A stretch of DNA of 64,000 nucleotides from Candidatus Yaniella excrementavium (lineage in GTDB: Bacteria > Actinomycetota > Actinomycetes > Actinomycetales > Micrococcaceae), in NCBI GenBank assembly GCA_019115865.1, contig DXCT01000005.1, positions 90,057 to 154,056 on the forward strand. The letters are read 5' to 3'. Position 1 is the first letter of the stretch, and the number at the start of each line of letters is the position of its first letter. A program made the position numbers and the translations under genes. Below are positions 15,827 to 26,100 of this stretch, piece by piece. The notes below the pieces were generated by a model, which saw nothing but the letters and a program-made list of their open reading frames with translations, did not search any database and had not been told where the DNA came from.

Positions 15827-16928
15827 CCGCTGGATGATCGGTTCCAGGCCGTTCCACTACGACTTGTGATTCCATAAATCGCTGTGCCTGTTCGTTGCGG
15901 TGGCGACGTCGACCGGTTGGTGCGGTGCAAACCATGATGGTAACCATAATGGCCAGGGTAAGCCCTGCAATCCACGCGGCCGCGTCAACCCAAAACTGAC
16001 CTGGGTATAGACGAATCAGCGTATCGGTGGTCGAGAACGTCCAGGTACCATCTGCAAAGAAAATCTGGTGGAAACCGGCGAAGAAGGCTTCCCAGCCGAA
16101 GGCTGCCACGATAGCCAGGATGATCATCGCCACGGTAAACCACACGGCACCGGAAAACACTGAACGGGCAATGGCACCCTTGCGCATGCGGTACAACAGA
16201 ATCATCAACACGATGCACACCACTGCGGCGACCAGGCCTGCAATATTGGTGATGAACATGACCTGTTTGACATCAGCCATGTGTGAGACCTCGGCCTCGG
16301 TAAATACTGGATTGCCATTGGCAAAGGTCAGGTCGGCCAAGTAATTCTGCGGGGCAAAGTTAAAGAGGTAGTCCAGCCCGTAAGAACCATAGGTCATGCG
16401 CTGTTCGGTGTCCATACCAAACTGGTCGGCGGCAAACCCGGGACGGTGATACTGAAACCACAAGAATATCGGTGAGGCGATGAGCCGGATGACGCCAATC
16501 AGGATGACCAGCGGCGCTAAGATGGCCAGGACGACTTGCATGATGGCCGCGGCCACGGGCGAACCAACGACGGCGCGATCCCGAGCCTTGGCGCGGGCAG
16601 AAGCTTCATCTTCAAACGAGTCATGTAGCGGTGCGGTGATCAACGTGGCCTGCTGGCGCGGAGCCGCATGCGACCCTGGTAACGCTTTGGTCTGCTGTGT
16701 GTCGTTGTGGGGTTCTGCCGGTGGCTGCGAGGATGAATCCTTTGGCGTCACAGCGGGTGCATCTTCGGTGGGCTTTGGCTGCCGCGGCAGATCAGATGCG
16801 GAGTGGAGCGTGTCTCCGGCAGGGTCGATTCGACGACGCGCACGACGCGGAGCGGTCCTAGGATGTGTAGCCGGGGTTGGCTGGTCACCGGAATCCTGCT
16901 CGTCGTGTTCCGCAGATCTTTTCGACAT
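15804..16928 (-). CDS. DUF1461 (TIGR01906) integral membrane protein
   Basis: The 374 residues begin with about 125 polar, Pro/Gln/Arg-rich residues. Four membrane segments follow, with an extracellular loop carrying the family signature: FTEAEVSHMADVKQV and, later, FFADGTWTFSTTDTLIRLYPGQFW. The C-terminus is Arg/Glu-rich. Function of the family is unknown. The ATG at 16928 was preferred to the in-frame GTG at 16937 because AAAGG lies at the right distance. The long N-terminal tail is not part of the family domain. Confidence 0.75.
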   Translation of the reverse strand: MSKRSAEHDEQDSGDQPTPATHPRTAPRRARRRIDPAGDTLHSASDLPRQPKPTEDAPAVTPKDSSSQPPAEPHNDTQQTKALPGSHAAPRQQATLITAPLHDSFEDEASARAKARDRAVVGSPVAAAIMQVVLAILAPLVILIGVIRLIASPIFLWFQYHRPGFAADQFGMDTEQRMTYGSYGLDYLFNFAPQNYLADLTFANGNPVFTEAEVSHMADVKQVMFITNIAGLVAAVVCIVLMILLYRMRKGAIARSVFSGAVWFTVAMIILAIVAAFGWEAFFAGFHQIFFADGTWTFSTTDTLIRLYPGQFWVDAAAWIAGLTLAIMVTIMVCTAPTGRRRHRNEQAQRFMESQVVVERPGTDHPAANRTTGP

Positions 16929-17029
16929 AGACCCCACCTTTCAAAGCACATAACGTGGTGCTAGCCTACGACGCGCACAAACATGTTGGTTTATGGCACA
17001 CCGTAGAGCTGGAAACTTGGTGCGGTGCC

Positions 17030-18022
17030 CTAGCCGGTGATCGTTGGACGCCCGCCGTCATATTCATCGAGATCGGCGTCGACGTTGGCCTTGGCCGCAC
17101 GTGTACCAAGTACCCAGGTATACACCCAGTAGCCTGCCAAGACCAGCGCTCCGATAGTAATTTTGAGCCAGGTTGGTAATGGCGACGGCGTGACGAGTCC
17201 TTCGACCAATCCGGAGATGAGCAATACCCCTACAAGTCCTGCACCAACTAAAATCAACTGGCGTCCCCAGTAAGCCAGCGACTGCAAACGTGTCCTACGG
17301 CCGGGGGCGACCCAGGCCCAGAACACCCGGAGCCCGGCGGCTCCCGCAATGAAGATTGCCGATAGTTCCATGAGACCGTGAGGCAAGATGAAGGCAAAAA
17401 ATGTGTCGAGCTCGTCGTATTTGTGCATCAGGGCCGCCGAAATTCCCAACCCTTGCGCGTTGACGAACAACACATACGGCACAAAATACCCGGTTATTCC
17501 AAAGGCTACTTCTTGTAGCGCGATCCAGGCATTATTGACCCATACCAACGTGGTAAACGATGCAGCAGGGTTTTCCGAATAGTAATCGACGAAGTCTTCT
17601 TCAACATAGGCAAGTTGATATTGTTCGGGCATCATCGCGTCAAACATTTGCGGATTGTTGCCGTACCAGAACCCGTAGGCGACCGCGATGGCCATGAACG
17701 CTGCGCCTAAGATGATGGTTAACCAGCGGATTTGGTAGAGCGCATAGGGCAGTTTGACGGCAAAAAACGCTTTGATTCCCGCAATCTGCGAGCCGGTGGC
17801 TGATGTCAGCCGTGCTCGAGCTCTTGCCACGGTCAGAGACAGGCTATTGGCATACGCACCATCTGGATCCTGCGCTTGAACCATGGAAAGGTGCGTGGAG
17901 ACACGGCCATAGAGTTCTACCAGTTCATCAACCTCGCCAGGTTGCAGCTGCCGATGGCCTGCCAGTGTTTCGAGCCGCTGCCAATCGGGGCGATGAGTTT
18001 TTGCATACGCTTCCAGATCCAC
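17030..18022 (-). CDS. SpoIIM-family (stage II sporulation protein M) membrane protein
   Basis: The 330 residues open with DLEAYAKTHRPDWQRLETL, the common actinobacterial start, supporting the GTG at 18022 over the one at 18031. A cytoplasmic helical region is followed by about six membrane segments with the conserved FVNAQGLGI and FAFILPHGLMELSAIFIAGAAGL blocks. Actinobacteria do not form endospores; these homologues usually sit beside an RDD gene, as here (divergent at 18122), and their role is unknown. Confidence 0.88.
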   Translation of the reverse strand: MDLEAYAKTHRPDWQRLETLAGHRQLQPGEVDELVELYGRVSTHLSMVQAQDPDGAYANSLSLTVARARARLTSATGSQIAGIKAFFAVKLPYALYQIRWLTIILGAAFMAIAVAYGFWYGNNPQMFDAMMPEQYQLAYVEEDFVDYYSENPAASFTTLVWVNNAWIALQEVAFGITGYFVPYVLFVNAQGLGISAALMHKYDELDTFFAFILPHGLMELSAIFIAGAAGLRVFWAWVAPGRRTRLQSLAYWGRQLILVGAGLVGVLLISGLVEGLVTPSPLPTWLKITIGALVLAGYWVYTWVLGTRAAKANVDADLDEYDGGRPTITG

Positions 18023-18121
18023 CAGGCCCACCCTACTAGGATGAGGCTACCCATACATATTCTTGACTCGCGCTAACCGTCTACACTGGGGTACAGCGAT
18101 AACGAGTTGAAAAGGTCTCCC

Positions 18122-18919
18122 ATGCAAGAGCACACGATTACCGGTGAAGCCGTTGTCTTGAATTTGCGCGCCGCAAATTTTATGCCGCGCCTCGGGGCGG
18201 CTCTGCTGGATGCTATCGTGTATCTGATTGGCTGGGGTTTTCTCATCTACGGTCTTGCTGAGTTCACGGCCGTATTCGGTATGGATGTCGCAGCCGTGCA
18301 AACGGTGATGTTGCTGGCCACCATTCTGCTCACGTTCATCATTCCCCTGCTTGTCGAAGGTTTTTCGCACGGGCGTTCCTTAGGTAAGTTGGCGTTTGGG
18401 TTGCGCGTAGTGCGTGATGATGGCGGCACCATCCGATGGCGACACGCTTTTGCACGATGTCTCACCGGTGTTTTTGAATTGTGGATGACGTTTGGGTCTA
18501 TCGCCGTGTTGGCTTCGCTATTCAATAAGCATTCCAAGCGCCTCGGCGATATGATGGCTGGCTCCTATGTCATCTTCTCGCGGGCCCCGCGGTTACCTGC
18601 TCCGATGCCCGATGTACCGCCGGCCATGCAGCAGTGGGCACAGGTCGCCGACCTCGGTCGTATCCCGGCCGGTTTAGTAGCGCAAATAAACTCACTGATC
18701 CGAAATTCGCCCACCATGCACCCAACTGCGCTAGCTTCGGTATCGCAGGACGTGTACGCGCGTTTATTGGAATACGTCACCCCCGGTCCCCCGGCTGGAG
18801 TTGATCGAATGACCTTTATGGTCGGTGTCTTAGCTGAGCGACGGAACCGAGATACTGAAGTTTTAGCGCGACAGCGTGATCGGCGCGATCGCGATGCACA
18901 ATATCTGCTGCATAGGTAA
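18122..18919 (+). CDS. RDD-family membrane protein
   Basis: The 265 residues carry an RDD domain at about 17-150. It opens with FMPRLGAALLDAIVYLIGWG, and after two membrane segments has the SLGKLAFGLRVVRDDGG block, then a third segment and KRLGDMMAGSYVIF. A soluble C-terminal helical tail rich in Arg ends the protein. The ATG at 18122 follows AAAAGG by six bases. It diverges from the SpoIIM-family gene. Role unknown; RDD proteins are thought to act in transport. Confidence 0.85.
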   Translation: MQEHTITGEAVVLNLRAANFMPRLGAALLDAIVYLIGWGFLIYGLAEFTAVFGMDVAAVQTVMLLATILLTFIIPLLVEGFSHGRSLGKLAFGLRVVRDDGGTIRWRHAFARCLTGVFELWMTFGSIAVLASLFNKHSKRLGDMMAGSYVIFSRAPRLPAPMPDVPPAMQQWAQVADLGRIPAGLVAQINSLIRNSPTMHPTALASVSQDVYARLLEYVTPGPPAGVDRMTFMVGVLAERRNRDTEVLARQRDRRDRDAQYLLHR

Positions 18920-18945
18920 CCGTGACGAAGTCTGTAGGCACAGCT

Positions 18946-18982
18946 AGCGGTCCCGGTACTGATGTTTGGTACCGGGACCGCT
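18946..18982. terminator. Strong hairpin between the convergent RDD and ahcY genes
   Basis: A perfect 14-base-pair stem (AGCGGTCCCGGTAC / GTACCGGGACCGCT) with a 9-base loop sits between two convergent stop codons and can serve both transcripts. Confidence 0.8.
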
Positions 18983-19004
18983 GTGTCATGGGTTGGTTGG
19001 TGTT

Positions 19005-20546
19005 TTAGTAGCGGTAGTGGTTTGGTTTATACGGACCAGCGACATCAACACCGAGGTACTCGGCCTGGGTCTTGGTCAGTTCTGTGAGCCCGACGCCTAG
19101 GGCATCGAGGTGCAAACGGGCTACCTGTTCATCAAGCAGTTTCGGTAAGACATGTACTCCCACCTCGTAAGTCTTGCCTGTGATCGAGCCGGTACCGCCT
19201 TCGGCGTGGAACAGCTCGATCTGTGCAATAACCTGGTTGGTGAATGAGGCAGACATCACAAAAGAAGGGTGACCGGTCGCATTGCCGAGGTTCAGTAGGC
19301 GTCCTTCAGACAGCACGATGATTGAACGTTCTGTGTCGGTGCCTTTATCAAAAACCCACTCGTGAACCTGGGGTTTAATTTCAATCTTCTCGACCCCGGG
19401 CACCTCGCCCAAACCGGCCATGTCGATCTCGTTATCGAAGTGGCCTACGTTGCCGACGATTGCTTTGTTCTTCATAGCCAACATGTGCTCAGCCATGATG
19501 ATGTCGCGGCCACCGGTTGTGGTGATGAAGATATCAGCAGAACCAACGACGTCGTCTAGACGAGCAACTTGGTAGCCGTCCATGGCTGCCTGTAGGGCGA
19601 TGATCGGATCAATCTCGGAAACGATGACACGAGCACCTTGCCCAGCGAGGGCATCAGCTGCGCCCTTTCCTACATCACCGTAACCGGCGATGACAGCGGT
19701 TTTCCCGCCGATCAGCACATCGGTGCCTCGCATAATGCCATCGGGTAGCGAGTGACGGATCCCGTATTTGTTATCGAACTTCGATTTGGTGACTGAGTCA
19801 TTGACGTTAATTGCGGGGAACAGCAGTTCGTCATTTTCAAACATTTGGTTGAGGCGCAGTACCCCGGTGGTGGTTTCTTCCGTGACGCCACGCAGGTTCT
19901 TTGCGATACGGGTCCAACGCTGGTTATCTTCTTGCAGGGAAGCACGCAGGGTAGACAGTACAACTTGGAATTCCTCGGGGTCGTCTTCAGTCGTGGCCGG
20001 TACCATCCCGACGCCTTCGAATTCGACACCCTTGTGTACCAGCATGGTGGCGTCTCCGCCGTCGTCAAGAATCATGTTGGCACCAAGTGTTGGATCTTCT
20101 GCAGCACCTGGCCACAGGAAAATCTGTTCGGCGGCCCACCAGTATTGTTCTAGAGTTTCGTTCTTCCAGGCAAAGACTGGTACACCATTTGGTTTGTCAC
20201 CGGTGCCATCGCCGACGACGATCGCCGCGGCGGCTTCGTCCTGGGTGGAGAAAATATTACAGGAAGCCCAACGAACCTGGGCGCCCAGTGCAGTAAGAGT
20301 TTCGATCAGCACTGCGGTTTGGACTGTCATGTGCAGTGAACCGGCGATACGTGCGCCTTTGAGTGGCTGTGAGTCACCATACTGCTCACGCAGGGCCATA
20401 AGGCCTGGCATTTCATGTTCGGCCAGCCGTATTTGATGTCGGCCAGCTTCGTGGGTGCTGATGTCGCGAATCGCGAAGTCAAAGTCAGCGCCGGGGACGG
20501 TGGTTTTATTCGAGAAAGCCGGGTCAACGGCAGGCGAAGTAGTCAT
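19005..20546 (-). CDS. ahcY: Adenosylhomocysteinase
   Basis: AhcY splits S-adenosylhomocysteine into adenosine and homocysteine, clearing the product of SAM methylations. The 513 residues hold [19 protein letters not shown] near the N-terminus, the NAD-binding [32 protein letters not shown], and the C-terminal KPNHYRY that reaches into the partner subunit's NAD site. It lies upstream of a shared hairpin terminator. Adenosine made here can be taken up by adenosine deaminase (add) at 57.9-59.1 kb. Confidence 0.96.
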   Translation of the reverse strand: MTTSPAVDPAFSNKTTVPGADFDFAIRDISTHEAGRHQIRLAEHEMPGLMALREQYGDSQPLKGARIAGSLHMTVQTAVLIETLTALGAQVRWASCNIFSTQDEAAAAIVVGDGTGDKPNGVPVFAWKNETLEQYWWAAEQIFLWPGAAEDPTLGANMILDDGGDATMLVHKGVEFEGVGMVPATTEDDPEEFQVVLSTLRASLQEDNQRWTRIAKNLRGVTEETTTGVLRLNQMFENDELLFPAINVNDSVTKSKFDNKYGIRHSLPDGIMRGTDVLIGGKTAVIAGYGDVGKGAADALAGQGARVIVSEIDPIIALQAAMDGYQVARLDDVVGSADIFITTTGGRDIIMAEHMLAMKNKAIVGNVGHFDNEIDMAGLGEVPGVEKIEIKPQVHEWVFDKGTDTERSIIVLSEGRLLNLGNATGHPSFVMSASFTNQVIAQIELFHAEGGTGSITGKTYEVGVHVLPKLLDEQVARLHLDALGVGLTELTKTQAEYLGVDVAGPYKPNHYRY

Positions 20547-20620
20547 AGGTTAAGACTACTGGTTGAAAGTGTTTTCACCGATCAGAGTGCAATGCGGAGT
20601 CATACTGTATCGATCACGCA

Positions 20621-21004
20621 TTACTCTGGGCGTAGCAGGCGCAGGTTGGCCGGTTTTTCTGGCATCGGTGCCGGACGGGTTGGGGTTACTGAGCGATCCA
20701 CCGGTTGGATGGTGCCGGAAGTGGCGTCGAAAGGTTCGTCGTCTTCTTCGGGGGCATTGACCGCATTGGCAACGGCAAGTAAATCATCTGCGTCGTGGGT
20801 GAGTTCATCTGTTAGGCGCAAGAATTCCCAACCCACCGGTGCGGTGAATTGTTGGGCGTGCTTGGCGCAGAGGTCGTGTGCGTGGGGCTCAGCGCGTTGC
20901 GACATGGGACCTAACACTACGGTCGAATCTGCGTAGTTGAAGGTCAGCGTTGCCGCGGCAGTATTGGAGCAAGCAGTCTTGGTACATAGTCGTTGAGTTC
21001 CCAC
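20621..21004 (-). CDS. DUF3499-family actinobacterial protein
   Basis: Using the GTG at 21004 gives 127 residues. The conserved block RLCTKTACSNTAAATLTF, then STVVLGPMSQRAEPHAHDLC and APVGWEFLRL, define DUF3499. Four cysteines/histidines in this block could bind a metal. Function unknown; the family sits between a metallopeptidase-like gene and mannose genes in many actinobacteria. The C-terminal 45 residues are acidic and Pro-rich. The usual neighbouring phosphomannomutase gene is not present here. Confidence 0.8.
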   Translation of the reverse strand: MGTQRLCTKTACSNTAAATLTFNYADSTVVLGPMSQRAEPHAHDLCAKHAQQFTAPVGWEFLRLTDELTHDADDLLAVANAVNAPEEDDEPFDATSGTIQPVDRSVTPTRPAPMPEKPANLRLLRPE

Positions 21005-21055
21005 AGCACGCCACTCTACAGCACCTGTGGATTTAGGGATTGCTAGGCTTGGGGT

Positions 21056-21412
21056 GTGGCTAGATTCTTTTCGCGACCGCGGCATGGACGCCGGGATGTG
21101 CGCGCAGATCGTTTCGATCAGGCACTTGGTATTGCACATCGTTGGTTTCTTGACCAGGTTGGTGAAGTGGCGACCATCCAGTACGTGACGGCTCCAGCCG
21201 ATTTGGCCTGGTGGGACCAGGATACCGGTCCCCCGTTGATCACAAGCGGCATGGATGAATCGGGCAGCGTGGCCATAACGCTATACCGAAAATTTATTGC
21301 TTTCACCGTGCCGGATAACGCGCTGCTTCCGGAAACGCTCTACGAGCTGTTGATCACTGAGTGGGCAACGCTAACCGGACAACGTGTCAGCGACGTCGAC
21401 CCGAGCCTCTAG
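21056..21412 (+). CDS. Zincin-like metallopeptidase-family protein without a HExxH site
   Basis: The 118 residues match the small DUF1025/zincin-1 family by FDQALGIAHRWFLDQVGEVATI, the ITLYRKFIAF strand and ELLITEWATLTGQRVSDVDP at the end. In active members the last block holds HExxH. Here it reads ITEWATLTG, with no histidine pair, so peptidase activity is unlikely. The loss seems common in actinobacterial members. GTG start; divergent from DUF3499 and four bases from the convergent DUF5719 stop. Confidence 0.7.
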   Translation: MARFFSRPRHGRRDVRADRFDQALGIAHRWFLDQVGEVATIQYVTAPADLAWWDQDTGPPLITSGMDESGSVAITLYRKFIAFTVPDNALLPETLYELLITEWATLTGQRVSDVDPSL

Positions 21413-21416
21413 GGCG

Positions 21417-23129
21417 CTAGTAGCCCAACCGCACGGGCAATCCAGATCCGGTTTCTTTGACTGTGTTGACCGGCATCGCTGAGATCCCCGCGGCAGAATT
21501 GACCAGGACACCGGCGTGGACCTCACCAGCATCGGTCTCTAAGATATAGCCCGCAGCATCTTCATCATCCATGGTCACTGCAGTTTGGTCAGAAAGCTCT
21601 TGGGAAAATTCTTCGCCGCGTCGTCCTTCGTCATCAATTGGCGTGATGGCAACGGTGGCTTCTTCAGCCGAGGTGAGGACTAATTGCGACTCCGGATCGG
21701 CCAGAGCGGGCAGCGCAACAAGAGTTTCTCCGCGGATGGGTGCAGTGCTTGGCAAGTAGGCGGTGTCAACGGCTGCCGTATTCCCGGTGGCATCTTCGTT
21801 GTCACCTGCTCGGTTGTAGGCTACTGAGTTTGCTGAGGCCACCACGTTGGCATCTGCGTCGATTTCTACCGCGTATGTTCCAGGGGCGACGTCAGACAGG
21901 TCAACGGTGGTGCTGGCTCCGGGGGCGAGTTCGATGGCGGAGGCTTCGCTTGGAATGTCAACGGGGCCGTCTGGGCCGCGCAACGTGATGGTAGCTGATA
22001 CCGCCGATCCGGTTGAGGCAACGTGCAGGGTTGGCTGCTGCCCTTCGAGGCCGGACTCTTCAGCGATCGATTCGACGTCACTGGGAATCTGCAGACCGGG
22101 CACGACGACGTTGGATCCGGTGGTTGCTGGTTGTAGGGTGTCGACACCGGCGGGCACAATACCATCGAGGCGATGTTGTTGGATATCTGCAGCAACCGGC
22201 CCGCCAGAGCTTGAGACCCGAACCGCAACGGAGTCTTCGCTCGGTGCCAGTCCAGCAACTAACAGCGATTGCGTTTGTCCAGGCGCCAAGGTGATATCTG
22301 AGATACCGGATTCTTCGATCGGGCCATCGGCACCAAATACAGCAAGGTTCACCGTGGAGTTGGTCTCCGAGGGGTTCGTAACGGTGAGGACCGAGGTGGT
22401 GCCGGTCGTGGTGGTGGCCCCGGTTAGCCAGTGCTGGTGGGCTGCTGGAGTACAGGCTGCGGTCGTCATGCCAGCGAGGTCGCCATCAGTTGCTGCGTAC
22501 TGGGTACTGCCGGCGGCTAGACCTGGTGTGCCGCCCACGGGTTCAACACGAAAAGCAACCGGTTGGCCGTCTGCTGCGGGATCAGAGAGGACTTCGAAGT
22601 GCGCGCGATTGGTAACGGTACCGTCTGTACCGGCGGTTGCCGGTGGACCTTGCTGGAGGTCGTCTGGCAGGGATTCGGTGATCTGGGTGGGCGATGGCGT
22701 ATCGTTAGGACTCGTTTCGGCCGCGAAATATGCGGTCCCGGGGAGATTGCCCGCCAGATCAGAGGCTGCGGCCATAGCTAGTGCGGAGACGGCGTCGGAG
22801 GAGTCTGCTGAAAATTGCAAGTCGGTGCCGTCATCGGAGCCTTCGGGAAGCATGGGGACGCCAGAGCACACACTCAATGTTTGGGCCGCAGGCAGCTGTG
22901 CTGGACGGGCTTCAGTGTCCATGTCAGGAGCGGTTGTCGCCCAGAGGCTACCGGCAACTGTCATGGCGGTGACTGCGGCAAGGGCGCCTATACCCAGCAC
23001 GGCAGCGGCCCGTTTTGAAGGTCCGGTTTTGTCAAGGCGACGCAGGGCGGCTTCACGGCGGCGGGCGCGTTCGGTAGTTGCTGCATCGAGTTCTTCGGCA
23101 GCTTCATTGGGCTCGTGTTCGTTAGTCAT
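21417..23129 (-). CDS. DUF5719-family exported or membrane-anchored protein
   Basis: The 570 residues start with a charged cytoplasmic segment, then one membrane anchor (about 40-62, AAAVLGIGALAAVTAMTVAG). The rest is an extracellular, beta-rich, Ser/Thr/Ala/Gly-rich region with repeated Ig-like strands such as GDLAGMTTAACTPAAHQHWL and LVVAGLAPSEDSV. The ATG overlaps the stop of the upstream giant glycosyltransferase by eight bases, so the two are translationally coupled and probably work together at the envelope. Function unknown. Confidence 0.75.
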   Translation of the reverse strand: MTNEHEPNEAAEELDAATTERARRREAALRRLDKTGPSKRAAAVLGIGALAAVTAMTVAGSLWATTAPDMDTEARPAQLPAAQTLSVCSGVPMLPEGSDDGTDLQFSADSSDAVSALAMAAASDLAGNLPGTAYFAAETSPNDTPSPTQITESLPDDLQQGPPATAGTDGTVTNRAHFEVLSDPAADGQPVAFRVEPVGGTPGLAAGSTQYAATDGDLAGMTTAACTPAAHQHWLTGATTTTGTTSVLTVTNPSETNSTVNLAVFGADGPIEESGISDITLAPGQTQSLLVAGLAPSEDSVAVRVSSSGGPVAADIQQHRLDGIVPAGVDTLQPATTGSNVVVPGLQIPSDVESIAEESGLEGQQPTLHVASTGSAVSATITLRGPDGPVDIPSEASAIELAPGASTTVDLSDVAPGTYAVEIDADANVVASANSVAYNRAGDNEDATGNTAAVDTAYLPSTAPIRGETLVALPALADPESQLVLTSAEEATVAITPIDDEGRRGEEFSQELSDQTAVTMDDEDAAGYILETDAGEVHAGVLVNSAAGISAMPVNTVKETGSGLPVRLGY

Positions 23130-26100
23130 GCGCCCTCCGTGCATTCCGGGTCCGCGTGGGAATCCCCAACAATAAGGTAATCAAACCCAAAATGGCAGGA
23201 AACCACCACAACCATTTCCCCGCGGGCGGAGCGTACTCCATGGTCAAATTACCGCCGGATTCCGGTAATTCAAAGGCTTGAACCCATTCGGGATCACTCG
23301 CTGTTGCGGTGAGTTCTTCTCCGTCGAGGTGGGCACGAAAGCCTGGATTGGCCCGTTCTGCTAGCACGAGTTCTCGCGGTCCGTCAGCCTCTGGGAGCTC
23401 AACGTCAATTGACCCGTCTGGATTCGAGGCAGCAATGGCAACGGTACTGCCATCTTCGGTAATACGGGCACGGGCGGTGGCTGTACCCCGCGGCGGTGTG
23501 CCCCCTTCTTCGGTGAGGACTTCGACACCGGCCTGGGTGACGTCGTCATCTTCGGCTTCGGTGTCTTCGGGAAGCACTCGCCAGAGCCATCCAGCACTGG
23601 AATGCCCCACCGGTGCCATTCCCGGGGCTGCGTCAATACCGGCGGCAAGTGTTGTTTCGGTGCCCGATGGGTCGGTCAGGACCACATAGCCAGCACCTAA
23701 GGCATCTAATGCTTCACGTGGATCAGCATCAGCATTCGAGGTCAGCTGGGCGGCGACAGTACGCAAGGTATCGTCAGCTCCGTCAGCAGGAGCTGCTTGG
23801 GGGTTGAACAGCCCACCCGTTACGGTTCGGGAGATCCAGGTGCCTGTCATATCGTCTAGCATTGTTCCGGCGCCCGAAATCAGGTGGGTCCGGATGCCTT
23901 CAGATGTCCTGGTGATCACTAGGGTGCGAGTTTGTAATGCCGAGCCGGCAGAGTCGATCGCCGTAGCCGGTAGTGCTCGTTGTTGCACACCTGCCACGCC
24001 CAAATTGCCAGTCGGCTGCGCAAGTGTGGCATCAGGGCCAGAGGTCGCATTATCGTCGTTCGTCGTCTGCGCATTCGTGTCAGCTAAGGCAGCTGCAACG
24101 CTACGTTCTTGCTGGGCTGTGCTGCGAGCTTCCGAGAGTACTTCGTTCGACACCATTCGCGGGGTCAGCCACGTGCCGACAGAAATCATGCCGGTGACCA
24201 CCAGAACCGTGGTTACCGTCCGGGCAGGCCATCCGGCACGTAACCGCACCGTGGAAGCGCTTGTGCGCAGCTGTGATTTCCCGATGGTCAGGTAGTTCAC
24301 ACCGATGATGGCAGCTGTCAGCCAGCCCATCCACATCAGCGATACGGCCGGAGTCGTTGATAGGGCCACGGGAAGGCCGGTTTGGTCTATGGAGAAAATT
24401 ACGTTGGAGTTTGCGGTAGCGGCTGCCAGGCCGACAAAGCCCATGATGATTCCGGATCGGGCGAGGTTCCCACCGATTCCAGGAGCGATGGCCCCAACTA
24501 TCGCGACCAGTAATATCGGGGCGGCGACCAGGCCAATAAATATGCCGGTCCACGGCACGGCCGCGCTGAGCAGATCCAGCCAGGGCAATTCTGCGAGTCC
24601 GGCATCGAAGGATGTTTCGTGCGGCAAGCCCAATAACAGTTGCCACGTGGGCGCTGGATCGTAGCCGGCTGGAGCACCCGGATCCGCCAGGATGGCGCGA
24701 AGGTCCGTGCGATGGGTTACTACAGCCGGGATGAGCGTCGCCGCTGCTAAGAGCGGTGTCCACCACAGGATCTTGGCCCGTGAACGCAAGACGAGCATCA
24801 CAACCACGAGTCCGGCGGTCAAGGGGATAAACATCGATGGCGCAGCGGCAATGATGACGGCCAGCAGTATCGCAACCCATGCAGCTGCGGTCAACGACGT
24901 GGCAGCGGCGTTATGACGCGCTTTGCGGCCGAACACGACTGGACGTTCAGCAGCCTCGTGTTCGGAACGCAGGGATCGGAAGAGTTGAATGTCGTCGGCT
25001 TTATAACCAATGGCGCGCAATAATGCCAGCAGAAACCAGGGCAGCAGCAAATGTGTTAGCAGCCCCCCGAGGCGCCCTTCAGAAAGGGAAACCAATAGGA
25101 CCGGTGCAGCGGCCCACACAACGCCAGCTGCGAAACGCACATAGCGCGAAGAGGTAATGGCGCCCGCCAGCGTCCACGCGCCAAAACCTGACAGCGGGAG
25201 GGCCAGGATCCATATCCAAACCAAAGTCATGGAGGCATTACTGGTCAGACCAAATAGGGCAAGCAGCCAACCGAATGGGCCGTCGTAGCCGGGAGCACCA
25301 GCTCCTGCAAAAGCCCAACCGCTAGCTGCTTTGGAAAACAATGTCGAAAGTTCGGTCGTCACCGGCAGAAGGTTCCCCCCGGCTAGAGCCGGTACCCCCA
25401 GTAAATGCCGTAGGCCAAGCAATGCAATCGCGCCAAACACAACGGCTAGCACGACGGCACCTATGCCAACCCAGTTGCGCTCCGGGGTGGCTAATTCTTC
25501 AAAATCATCGTGCCCACCCGTGGCCTGCTGTGGCGTGAGTGAGCTGCCCGTGCCGTCACCAATCACACGATCGGGTTCCGAAACTTCTAGTACCGAACGA
25601 CGGTGATCACGGACCCGTGCACGTGATGGGCGTAGCTCATCGACGGCATCATAGGGGCGGGTGCGACTTCTACTGGCCTTTTTGCGGGACTGAGCCAGTG
25701 CGACCGGGCTGGTCAAAGTACGAAGGATACCGCGAGCTTGGGCAACCCCCGTACCAGGGTCTTTCACAAAAAGTCCGACGAGCAACGCACCAAGCGTTGC
25801 CAGCCAGCCCCATATCCAGCCGCCAAGAAAACCGAAAAAGCCGGTGTGCTTCAGGCGTAGCCACCGAGATGTCTCCCATGCGGTGGTGATTTCCGGCTCG
25901 AAGGACGCGGTTTGGTGCTGCACTTCGGCTGCTGGCACCACTGCAACGCGATGCCCTGCAAGTCGGGCCCGCCAGCAGATATCCACAGTTTGAGCCCACA
26001 AAGGCGTCAAGGGGTCAAAACCCTGTAGGTCTATCCACACCTGAGTTTTCATGAGCATGCCTGGCAAAGACACCGCAAAGGTGTCGGTGCGGTGATCGTA

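Noticed and set aside
21847-23175. Long plus-strand open frame of 442 codons opposite DUF5719
   Set aside because: Antisense to a coherent coding gene, with no recognised motif; such frames arise opposite Ser/Ala/Thr-rich genes.
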